Shown: piece by piece, positions 55,548-62,645 of the stretch
Layout: every line of letters starts with the position of its first letter
Position numbering within the stretch: position 1 is the first letter of the stretch
Translations under genes and position numbers: made by a program
Source of the DNA: Candidatus Acidiferrales bacterium
GTDB lineage: Bacteria; Acidobacteriota; Terriglobia; Acidiferrales; UBA7541
DNA length: 64,000 nt
Reading direction: 5' to 3'
NCBI GenBank assembly: GCA_035934015.1
Contig: DASYYH010000016.1
Span: forward strand, 186,001-250,000
The notes under the pieces: model-generated
Databases searched by the model: none
Seen by the model: the letters and a program-made list of their open reading frames with translations, nothing else
Told to the model about the DNA's origin: nothing

Positions 55548-56096
55548 ATGAAAGACAGGCGCTTTACAGTCCTCTTGGGCCTTTTTCTTATCTTTGGCGC
55601 CTCAGCTCGCGCACAGGATGCCGCCAGCCCTAAGTTCACGATGTTTGCTGGTGCTGGAGTACTCGCGAAGCAAGGCCATGTGGCAGGAGATTTACAGGCC
55701 GGAGCTTCGCTCGATGAGGCGCCGCCTGATGCATGGGGAGGATTCTCAATCGAGGGGGGCTATGTAGGGCCATGGACCAGCGGAAAAACTGGCTCAGGAG
55801 AGCTGTCCCTAGACTACATGGCCTCGTGGAACTTGGGGTCCTCCGGAAAAGGTCGGACGGCCAAAGGAACTGCCTATTGGAAAGACCGAGGTTGGCATTT
55901 TCTTCCGTTCGTCTCCGCGGGCTACACCAGGCTTTTTGGAACAGGAAACGCCTTGAATTACGGCGGCGGCTTCGACTATCGCCTCAGCTACAAGAGCGCC
56001 ATCCGCGTTGAGATGCGCGATTATTATGCGCCAGCTACGCCATCCCAGCACAATGTGGCTCTGCGTATAGGTTGGGTAGGCTATCTTCGTGATTAG
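55548..56096 (+). CDS. Small secreted beta-barrel-like protein
   Basis: A 182-residue protein with a signal peptide (LLGLFLIFGASARAQ). Alternating strands typical of a small outer-membrane barrel follow (FTMFAGAGVLAKQG; GGGFDYRLSYKSAIRVEMRD) and a C-terminal IGWVGYLRD. No family is recognised. It stands alone, with its own -10 box. Confidence 0.75.
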   Translation: MKDRRFTVLLGLFLIFGASARAQDAASPKFTMFAGAGVLAKQGHVAGDLQAGASLDEAPPDAWGGFSIEGGYVGPWTSGKTGSGELSLDYMASWNLGSSGKGRTAKGTAYWKDRGWHFLPFVSAGYTRLFGTGNALNYGGGFDYRLSYKSAIRVEMRDYYAPATPSQHNVALRIGWVGYLRD

Positions 56097-56121
56097 GACG
56101 ACTCACGGTTTAGTCTGCGTG

Positions 56122-56127
56122 TAGAAT
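56122..56127 (+). promoter_or_regulatory. -10 box giving a leaderless transcript
   Basis: TAGAAT ends 7 nt before ATG 56135, the first codon of the nucleoside hydrolase signal peptide. No ribosome site is visible. Confidence 0.45.
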
Positions 56128-56134
56128 GCCGCGC

Positions 56135-57286
56135 ATGACTCGCGCCTACTCTCGCTTTGCGCTTTTTGCTGGATTGTTTTTTCTCGTCGCTCTCGCCGCC
56201 TCCGCCCAATCCCCGCGCAAAATCATCATCGACGAAGACGCTCGCGGTCCCGCCACCACCGACCAGCAAGCCATCCTCGCCCTCATCCAGTCACCGCAAA
56301 CCCAAGTCCTCGGCGTCACCGTTGTCACCGGAGACGCCTGGCGCGACGACGAAGTCGCTCACACTCTCCGCATGCTCGAAATCATCGGACGCACAGACAT
56401 TCCCGTCGTCCCCGGCGCCGTCTTCCCTCTCGACAACTCCCCGCAGTTCATCGCCCATTGGGAAACGCTCTACGGCAAGGTCATCTATCAAGGCGCATGG
56501 AATTGGCCTCCCGGCCATACCCACGGCCCGTTCGAGATTCCTCCGCTCGTCGAAGGCGCGCCGCACACGCACGCCGCCGCCGAAGACGCCGCGCATTTCA
56601 TGATTCGCATGGTGCATCGCTATCCGCATCAAGTCACGATTTACGCTGGCGGCCCGCTCACGGACCTCGCGCTTGCCATCACGATCGACCCGCAATTCGC
56701 CTCGCTCGCGCAGGAACTCGTCGTCATGGGCGGCAGCATCAATCCGCAGACTTCCGATCCTGAATTCCGCCTCAATCCTCGCCGCGAATTCAATTTCTGG
56801 ATGGATCCCGAAGCCTCTCACGCCGTCCTGCACGCGCCCTGGGCGAAAATCACAGACACGCCCGTCGACATCTCCATCAAAACGCGCCTCACCAAGGAAA
56901 TGATCGCTGAAATCGCCAAATCCAATTCGCCCGCCGCGCAGTACATCGCCAAATACGCCGACTCCGAATACATGTGGGACGAGCTTGCCGCCATCGCCTG
57001 GCTCGATCCATCCATCATCACGCGCACCGAAAAGCTCTACCTCGACGTCTCCACCGACCCCGGCCCCACCTACGGCGACACCCTCGCCTGGTCCCCCGGC
57101 TCCCAACCAAGTTCGTTTGTCATTCCGAGCGAGTCCCGAGCGCCTTCCAGCGAGGGGCGACGGGGAACCTGCTGTTCTTATGTCGCGGCTCAGCCCATCA
57201 CCGTAAACGTCGACCTCAACACGGCGAAGTTCTACCGCGACTTCGTCCAGCTCATCTCCAGCCCCACACCGCGGGCGCGTCGGTAG
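56135..57286 (+). CDS. Secreted nucleoside hydrolase-like protein with in-frame repeat
   Basis: A 383-residue protein with a signal peptide (ALFAGLFFLVALAASAQ). The inosine-uridine hydrolase fold follows, with IIIDEDARGPATTDQQ (a spaced version of the DTDxGxDD calcium site), VTGDAWRDDE, YAGGPLTDLALAI and VVMGGSI. Family members cleave N-ribosides to ribose and base. Near the C-terminus (about 329-350), SFVIPSESRAPSSEGRRGTC is encoded by a dispersed repeat inserted in frame between SPGSQP and AAQPITVNVD. ATG 56135 is chosen by the -10 box; ATG 56126 is the alternative. Confidence 0.88.
   Translation: MTRAYSRFALFAGLFFLVALAASAQSPRKIIIDEDARGPATTDQQAILALIQSPQTQVLGVTVVTGDAWRDDEVAHTLRMLEIIGRTDIPVVPGAVFPLDNSPQFIAHWETLYGKVIYQGAWNWPPGHTHGPFEIPPLVEGAPHTHAAAEDAAHFMIRMVHRYPHQVTIYAGGPLTDLALAITIDPQFASLAQELVVMGGSINPQTSDPEFRLNPRREFNFWMDPEASHAVLHAPWAKITDTPVDISIKTRLTKEMIAEIAKSNSPAAQYIAKYADSEYMWDELAAIAWLDPSIITRTEKLYLDVSTDPGPTYGDTLAWSPGSQPSSFVIPSESRAPSSEGRRGTCCSYVAAQPITVNVDLNTAKFYRDFVQLISSPTPRARR
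57117..57178 (+). repeat. Dispersed GTCATTCCGAGCGAG repeat inside a gene
   Basis: TTGTCATTCCGAGCGAG (57117-57133) and CGACGGGGAACCTGCTGTTC at the end match the ends of the intergenic copy at 59928-59980. The middle differs in sequence and length. It adds about 21 codons without breaking the frame. Confidence 0.65.
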
Positions 57287-57357
57287 TTAAATTTTCCTTA
57301 TTCGACGGAATTCCATTTGTCCTAGCCAGCCCAAACTGCGACAATGGCCGCGAAATC

Positions 57358-57702
57358 ATGAAATCCCTTCGCGAAACGCTCGTAGCCTCGCACATCGCTG
57401 CCGTCGCAGTCGCTGTTCTCATCCTCTTTTCGTTTGACCGCTTAGTCCGTGCGATTTTGGAGGCGCTCCCCACCGCCGCGTATTTCGTCGCCACGGCAAT
57501 AGCGATTCGAGGCATGCCCTACGTTTCCTCAAGAACCGGTCTCTTGGATCAGTTTGGGTTGGCTCCAGTGCTCTATAATCTGTTCTCGGCAGTTGTGAGT
57601 TTTGGCTTCGCATATCTTCTTTCTCGGTATGCCTACGGCGTTGGTCCGTTTACCTCTCTAAGAAAGTATCGTCCACTCCTCGCAGGGAGGAACCATGTCT
57701 AA
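57358..57702 (+). CDS. Small membrane protein
   Basis: A 114-residue protein with about three helices (ASHIAAVAVAVLILFSF; AYFVATAIAIRGM; LYNLFSAVVSFGFAYLL). It overlaps the next small membrane protein gene by 8 bp, so the two probably form a pair. Family unknown. The ATG is preceded by GACAATGG, a possible -10 region. Confidence 0.65.
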   Translation: MKSLRETLVASHIAAVAVAVLILFSFDRLVRAILEALPTAAYFVATAIAIRGMPYVSSRTGLLDQFGLAPVLYNLFSAVVSFGFAYLLSRYAYGVGPFTSLRKYRPLLAGRNHV

Positions 57703-58015
57703 ACGAGTGAAGGGAGCTCTCGTGGAGAGCTATATCGGCGCGATCGCTTTGGGATATCTACTCGCGGAGTCGATTTTGTATCTCATTAGTTTCGTTGCCG
57801 CGCCAGAAACGGCCTGGGCTCAGCAGCAATATCGATCAGCACTGTCCGTTCACGTGTCCTGGGCTGCTCTTGCTGGAGCCTACGCAATCGATCCTCTGGT
57901 TAAATTCATCATACTGATTGTTCTCTGGTACATCCTCCTGCGCTGGCTCTACCTCGAAAAACCAGCCACGCAAACATCGGCGCCAGCACCCGCTCCTAAT
58001 CAACAGTCCACATAA
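57695..58015 (+). CDS. Small membrane protein
   Basis: A 106-residue protein with about three helices (IALGYLLAESILYLISFVAA; LAGAYAIDPLVKFIILIVLW) and a Pro/Ala/Gln-rich tail. GGGAGG lies 4 nt before the ATG. It is coupled to the previous gene. The function of the pair is unknown. Confidence 0.7.
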   Translation: MSKRVKGALVESYIGAIALGYLLAESILYLISFVAAPETAWAQQQYRSALSVHVSWAALAGAYAIDPLVKFIILIVLWYILLRWLYLEKPATQTSAPAPAPNQQST

Positions 58016-58097
58016 ATCTGTTGTCTCCGCTCGCACAGGGCCAATTCCAATTGGCAATCCTGCTCCACAGCGCGGTACACTATTCGCCGTCTACAAA

Positions 58098-59000
58098 ATG
58101 AAACTAGGGCTCCCTCTCGACAAATTTCCCAAGAAATCGCTTCCCGCTTTGCTTCTTCCTCTATTGGCTGCGGTCTTTCTTTTTCCGCGCGCTGCCCGCG
58201 CCCAAGACAACTACGAAATCCAGGTCTACCCCTCCGAAACCATGGCGCCCAAAACTCTCCTCGTCGAACTCCACAGCAATCTCACAGCGCAAGGAAGCAC
58301 CACGACTCAATTCGGCATGCTGCCCACGGAAGATCAGGAACACGAAACTGTTGAATTCACGGAAGGCATTAACGACTGGTCCGAAATCGGCTTCTATGTT
58401 TTCACTGCGGAACAAAACGGCCACGGCATTCAATGGGTCGGCGACCACATCCGCCCGCGCGTTCGCATCCCTCCCAGTTGGCACTGGCCCGTCGGCGTCA
58501 GCCTCTCAACGGAATTCGGCTACGCTCGCCCGGCATACTCCAATCCCACCTGGTCCTGGCAAATCATGCCTATCGTCGACCAAACCATCGGCCGTTGGTA
58601 TTGGTCCGTGAACACCACCCTGGTCGATGACGTTCACGTTGTTCCCCCGCCCTCCAATTTCACGCCCGTCGAGCAGCAAACTTATTACCGCGACGTCGCG
58701 CCGCGCGGCCTCACGTTCAGCCCTGCCGCCACGCTCACTTACCAACCCTCGAAATATTACAATTTCGGCATCGAGTACTACGCTTACTACGGCAAGTTCG
58801 GCGATTTCGTCACCCTCCACAATCAGCAACAGCAAATCTTCCCCGTCGTGAATCTCTTCGTCTCGCCCAAGTGGGAAATTAATATCGGCGCGGGCTGGGG
58901 CGCCACCGCTGGCACTGACCATCTCATTCTCAAGTGCATCATCGGCCGCTACTTCAACTGGTCACACCTTCGCCCCGGAAGCTCCAAGAACACGCAATAG
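58098..59000 (+). CDS. Outer-membrane beta-barrel-like protein
   Basis: A 300-residue protein with a signal peptide (LLLPLLAAVFLFPRAARAQ). Alternating amphipathic strands rich in aromatic residues follow (SEIGFYVFTAEQNGHGIQW; YYNFGIEYYAYYGKFGDF) and a C-terminal IIGRYFNWSHLRPG. It resembles proteins annotated as outer-membrane beta-barrels or transporters. The family is not assigned. ATG 58098 is the first codon before the signal peptide. Confidence 0.75.
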   Translation: MKLGLPLDKFPKKSLPALLLPLLAAVFLFPRAARAQDNYEIQVYPSETMAPKTLLVELHSNLTAQGSTTTQFGMLPTEDQEHETVEFTEGINDWSEIGFYVFTAEQNGHGIQWVGDHIRPRVRIPPSWHWPVGVSLSTEFGYARPAYSNPTWSWQIMPIVDQTIGRWYWSVNTTLVDDVHVVPPPSNFTPVEQQTYYRDVAPRGLTFSPAATLTYQPSKYYNFGIEYYAYYGKFGDFVTLHNQQQQIFPVVNLFVSPKWEINIGAGWGATAGTDHLILKCIIGRYFNWSHLRPGSSKNTQ

Positions 59001-59040
59001 CCTCCCATCCCGCGCACGATTTGACGATTCACCAGTGCCG

Positions 59041-59499
59041 CTATTCGAACTCGAAGTGGAAAATGTCTACGACGATATTGGTTCGCCGATTCCACAGTAC
59101 GAGATGGCCGCCGATGATCACGTGCTCGCAATCCGGAGGCGGAGGGGGCAATTCCTGCTCAAGATCTTCCGGGCAGCGATGCATTCTCTTTTCGAGACCT
59201 GGCGGAAGATGACCGCGAAGCACCAGTTGCCTTTCCAGTCCGGGCGGCAATCGGTCGCGCCTTGCCAATCCGGGAGGTAAGTCGCCTTGGTCTTCGTGTT
59301 CGTGATACCAGCGGTATACGTGATCGCTCCCGCCATGATCTCTATACCACCCGCCCTGGTCTTCGTCGTCGTGATGCTTTCCCTGGCCGTGTCCATGGCC
59401 ATGGCCGTGTCCATTCCCGTTGCCCTGTGCGAAGGCGGAGACCCCGCTCAGTGCGAATATCGAGCTGATGCAGATGACTGTCCACCATCGGATCTTCAT
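59041..59499 (-). CDS. Secreted His/Gly-rich protein with LPPGL repeats
   Basis: A 152-residue protein with a signal peptide (ISSIFALSGVSAFA), then NGNGHGHGHGHGQGKHHDDE, a segment likely to bind metal ions. Three LPPGL repeats follow (LPPGLARRD, LPPGLERQL, LPPGLEKRM) and an acidic/Pro tail. Similar periplasmic proteins (RcnB/CigR-like) occur widely and some affect metal handling. The role here is unknown. Confidence 0.75.
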   Translation of the reverse strand: MKIRWWTVICISSIFALSGVSAFAQGNGNGHGHGHGHGQGKHHDDEDQGGWYRDHGGSDHVYRWYHEHEDQGDLPPGLARRDRLPPGLERQLVLRGHLPPGLEKRMHRCPEDLEQELPPPPPDCEHVIIGGHLVLWNRRTNIVVDIFHFEFE

Positions 59500-59846
59500 T
59501 TGAGCCTCCTGGAGGAGAATGTCTTTATCTTACTTGGACGGCTCTATTTCAGTGCAGGAAACCGCCTCCTGTGTTCTTATCATCGCAACAGCGCCTGCCT
59601 CCTTTACGCCGGAGGAGTTCGCTGCCAGCCTTTTTTTAGTGGAATCAACGACCCATTGTTTTTTTCATCTCTGCCCAGCCCATCGCCGCCAACGCCGGCT
59701 TCACCGCCAACAACCCCGTCCCCACATTTTTCCACTGCCGCAACCAAACTCACATGGACTTCGACTTTATGCTCCTCTTCCACTACTCTTGACGCGTTCC
59801 TCGCGTCAATCCTGAGCGCATTTTGCGAAGGACCTGCTTTGTCGCC

Positions 59847-60166
59847 TTCGTAGGGGCGCTGCTTGCTGCGCCCGCCGCGATGCCCCGCATCGCGAAGCGA
59901 ATCATCGGCGCGCGCTCGCACTAAACGTTGTCATTCCGAGCGAGGATGCGACGAGCATCCGACGAGGAATCTGCTTTTCGCCTCTGCGGGTGCCCCATCC
60001 TGAGCGCTCTGTGCGAAGGGTGGGCTGCGGTGCATAGCGTAGGCCTGCCGGCTATGGCCGGCTCGGCTCTCAGCCTGTGGGCTTTCGTAGGGGCGGGGCC
60101 TGCCCGCTGTGGCAGGGACCCGCTTCTTGTCTTCGTTTTTCGTAGGGGCGCTGCTTGCTGCGCCCG
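59847..60166 (+). repeat. GTAGGGGCGCTGCTTGCTGCGCCC repeats
   Basis: Copies begin TTCGTAGGGGCG at 59847, 60084 and 60139. The first and third continue GCTGCTTGCTGCGCCCG, forming a GGGCGC/GCGCCC hairpin. Each is followed by a second palindrome (CGCGATG/CATCGCG after copy 1; GCCCGCC/GGCGGGC after copy 3). This resembles REP elements. Confidence 0.65.
59928..59980 (+). repeat. Dispersed GTCATTCCGAGCGAG repeat, intergenic copy
   Basis: It starts TTGTCATTCCGAGCGAG and ends GACGAGGAATCTGCTTTTCG, with an internal GGATGC/GCATCC hairpin. The ends match the copy inside the nucleoside hydrolase gene. Confidence 0.6.
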
Positions 60167-60262
60167 CGCCGGCCCGCCTTTGGCGGGCGATGCCCCGAGT
60201 CGCGTTTACCGCTGCGGCGGGCGAGTCCCGGGCCCTTCTGCGAGGGACAACGAGGAACTTCT

Positions 60263-60994
60263 TTATCGCGTCGTCGCTACGGAAATTGCGCGTGCAAGCA
60301 GTGAAGCCATGAAATTCTTGAAGCAAAGCTCGGCCACAGGCTCTTCGTATCGCCCCTGGAGGCCATTCTTGGCGTCCGACATCAGGAAGCACGCTGCGTC
60401 ATAGAGCCTTTCCCGCATAAGCTTTGTTAAGAGGATTTCATAACGCCTCGCATAAGAGGCTGATCGGAACTCAGGAAAAACCTTGAAATGTGGCTCCTGG
60501 GCTCGAACTGGCCGCACTGAACCGGGCGCATGTTCAAGAAGCATTAGATAGCCCAACCAGGGACGGGCAGATGGTTTGAACGCCCCTTCGCGATAAGCCG
60601 CCCAAATGTCAGTGGCGCTTCCAATCGCCTCTTCCGTGCGGTTGTTGTAATTATTCCCGAAAGATCCGACTTGAGACTTGAATTCGATGCCAGCCAGCAA
60701 TTGGCCATCCGAAATCACTAGCAAATCCCACTTCTTCTCCGGCCTATACCATCCAGGCAACTCGAGACCTTTCTTGCAATGAACATCGGCCCGTGCAAGG
60801 CCGTTTTCACAGAGATAATCGCGAACCAATGATACGAACCCGTCCATTTGATGGCCGCCGGTGACAGCGGTACGTGCCCCGGCGTCGCGCGAACCGCCCG
60901 TAGATCCTTGCTTCTGCGCTTGGGTTTCTCTGGTAGACCAAAACTTTTGAACCGCCTGACGGAGCCTCTTGTCAAGAATAACGGTGGGACTCAT
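60263..60994 (-). CDS. PaeR7I/XhoI-family type II restriction endonuclease
   Basis: A 243-residue protein, close to the length of PaeR7I and XhoI. The PD-(D/E)xK active site is Asp90 in KKWDLLVI with Glu104-Phe-Lys106 in GIEFKSQVG. The family block SFGNNYNNRTEEAIG follows, then WAAYREGAF and PWLGYLMLLEHAPGS. The family cuts CTCGAG. Its ATG overlaps the methylase stop by 4 bp, so it is made after the methylase from the same transcript. Base composition is lower in GC than the neighbours. No frameshift is visible, so it is probably functional. Confidence 0.92.
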   Translation of the reverse strand: MSPTVILDKRLRQAVQKFWSTRETQAQKQGSTGGSRDAGARTAVTGGHQMDGFVSLVRDYLCENGLARADVHCKKGLELPGWYRPEKKWDLLVISDGQLLAGIEFKSQVGSFGNNYNNRTEEAIGSATDIWAAYREGAFKPSARPWLGYLMLLEHAPGSVRPVRAQEPHFKVFPEFRSASYARRYEILLTKLMRERLYDAACFLMSDAKNGLQGRYEEPVAELCFKNFMASLLARAISVATTR

Positions 60995-62010
60995 ACCTTT
61001 GATGGTGAAACCACGTTGATCTCGGCCCTGCTGAAGAGAGAAGACGTTTCATGAGCGACTCGTTTCTGCGCCAGCGCGAAATAATGTTCGTCAACTTCAT
61101 ATCCGATGCTGTCGCGCCCCCATTTCGCCGCGGCAACAGTCGTCGTTCCAGTTCCTAAGAACGGGTCCAACACCGTATCTCCAACAAAGCTAAACATCCG
61201 AATCAGTCGCTCTGCCAATTCCAGAGGATACGGCGCGGGATGCTGTTTCGTTGAAGCGCCAGTAATTCCCGTCCATATCTGCTGAAACCACTTGCTATGA
61301 TTTTCTGCGGAAATGAGGCTCAAAATTTTTGCAGGGAGATCCGGCGTACGGTACCCACCTGGCTTTCGCTCCATCAAGATAAATTCAATGTCGTTCTTGA
61401 CCACCGCATTCGGCTCATAGGGTTTCCCCAGAAAGCCGCCGCCGTTTTCCACTTCGTATGCGGCATTCGAGATTTTGTGCCAGATGATTGGCGCAAGGTT
61501 ATCAAAGCCCAATTTCCTGCAGTGTTCCTGAATCGAGGCGTGCAGTGGAACGACAGTGTGCCTTCCGCCGTTTTCCCGTCTCGAAAGGCAAACATCACCC
61601 ACAACACAAATCAGTCGTCCGCCAGGCACCAGCGCATCGAAGCACTGCTGCCAAACTTTATCCAGTTCGTCTAGGAACTCGTCATAATCTTCGATATGCC
61701 CAAGCTGGGCGGCGCTGTGCCTGTATTCCTTGAGCGTCCAGTAAGGAGGCGAAGTGAGAATGAGGTGGACGCTTTCCGGTTCAAGGCCGGTCATCTCTCT
61801 TGCATCGCCTTTGCAAAGGCGATGCACCGTCGGTACCGTCCGAACTGCATGCTCGATAAGCTGTACCGAATGCTGGCTTTTTGCCAAACGCGGGATAGCT
61901 ATCTGCACATCACCTACGTCTCTCAATTCCTGTGGCACAAAAGATGAAAGGTCAGAACGCTTCGTCCCGCAGCGTTCAATCATCAGCTTTGGTTTGGCGG
62001 CTACATGCAT
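60991..62010 (-). CDS. Beta-class DNA methyltransferase of the R-M pair
   Basis: A 339-residue enzyme. The catalytic motif TSPPYW (SPPY at 87-90) precedes the AdoMet-binding region DPFLGTGTT (282-290), the permuted beta-class order. The SPPY form is most common in N4-cytosine methylases, whereas as I recall M.PaeR7I and M.XhoI are larger N6-adenine enzymes. The start is ATG 62010; ATG 61983 is the alternative, neither with a clear ribosome site. It precedes the endonuclease with a 4-bp overlap. Confidence 0.92.
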   Translation of the reverse strand: MHVAAKPKLMIERCGTKRSDLSSFVPQELRDVGDVQIAIPRLAKSQHSVQLIEHAVRTVPTVHRLCKGDAREMTGLEPESVHLILTSPPYWTLKEYRHSAAQLGHIEDYDEFLDELDKVWQQCFDALVPGGRLICVVGDVCLSRRENGGRHTVVPLHASIQEHCRKLGFDNLAPIIWHKISNAAYEVENGGGFLGKPYEPNAVVKNDIEFILMERKPGGYRTPDLPAKILSLISAENHSKWFQQIWTGITGASTKQHPAPYPLELAERLIRMFSFVGDTVLDPFLGTGTTTVAAAKWGRDSIGYEVDEHYFALAQKRVAHETSSLFSRAEINVVSPSKV

Positions 62011-62202
62011 GCGACACTCAGAACCTGAGATGGAGACATAAGAACAAAATCACTTACGCTCCGTCAAGGGTTGTTCGCGCAACTCCAGCCCAGAACAGCT
62101 CTTTTGCGTTCTTACCTGACGTCTGATTCACATTCAATGATAGCCGCTCAAGACTCGTCGGTTGAACCTCACATTAAGGAAGGGAAATCTGCGTCTAGAC
62201 TG

Positions 62203-62231
62203 TTGACATTTTCGTTAACCCATGCTATAAG
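62203..62231 (+). promoter_or_regulatory. Sigma70 promoter with inverted repeat at -10
   Basis: TTGACA (62203-62208), 17 nt, then TATAAG (62226-62231). CTATAA at the -10 is repeated inverted as TTATAG 13 nt later (62225-62230 and 62244-62249). It faces the kinase, more than 400 nt away, and lies about 200 nt upstream of the methylase start on the other strand. Confidence 0.6.
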
Positions 62232-62357
62232 CGTATTGTATGGTTATAGTACCTAACTCCGCGATCTTCGCCCCTTCGAGGCTTCTCCGGTGGAGTTTCC
62301 TCTCCGCCTAGCCCTCCCGAGCCGCTTCCCGGCTCTTAATACCCCACTCCCTCGAAT

Positions 62358-62435
62358 TTCTAATCGCCAGACCTATGAAGAATTAGAATTCGCCGTAACT
62401 TACACAAAACAAAGGCTCGGACCCGTTTCTAATCG
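62358..62435 (+). repeat. TTCTAATCG repeats, copy B
   Basis: TTCTAATCGCCAGAC(C/T)TATG occurs at 62358 and 62427, 69 bp apart. The first unit matches the one at 11899 at 47 of 56 positions, including the TTCTAAT/ATTAGAA hairpin arms (62358-62364 and 62382-62388). Confidence 0.65.
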
Positions 62436-62645
62436 CCAGACTTATGCATTTTTCCCACGGTACGCTCGCTGCGCCTCCCTCGTTCTTGAGGAGTCCTTCC
62501 TGCGCTTCCGGACGCTGGGTGCTTCCCGCTTGACTCCTGTCCCCACCGGAACTATAAGCACCCCCGGCCCGGGTCTTGCCCCGATCATTGGCCGCCACGC
62601 GGCGTCCAGCCGGCAGGCGAGCGCCGAAATTGGCAAGGAGCAGTC

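Larger units (their letters stand above)
59500..60262. other. Repeat-rich intergenic region
   Basis: 763 bp with no supported gene. It contains three GTAGGGGCG-type repeats, one GTCATTCCGAGCGAG repeat and several GC-rich palindromes. Open frames here look like by-products of repeats. Confidence 0.6.
62011..62645. other. 635-bp intergenic region
   Basis: It contains a strong plus-strand promoter (62203-62231), TTCTAATCG repeat copy B (62358-62435) and GC-rich sequence before the kinase. No controller (C) protein gene is seen. Confidence 0.6.

Noticed and set aside
59931-60392. Open frames on both strands across the repeat region
   Set aside because: They are built from GC-rich palindromic repeats and show no protein-like pattern.
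62011-62357. A controller (C) protein gene for the R-M pair
   Set aside because: The only open frames are short and have no helix-turn-helix pattern; no standard C-box is seen.
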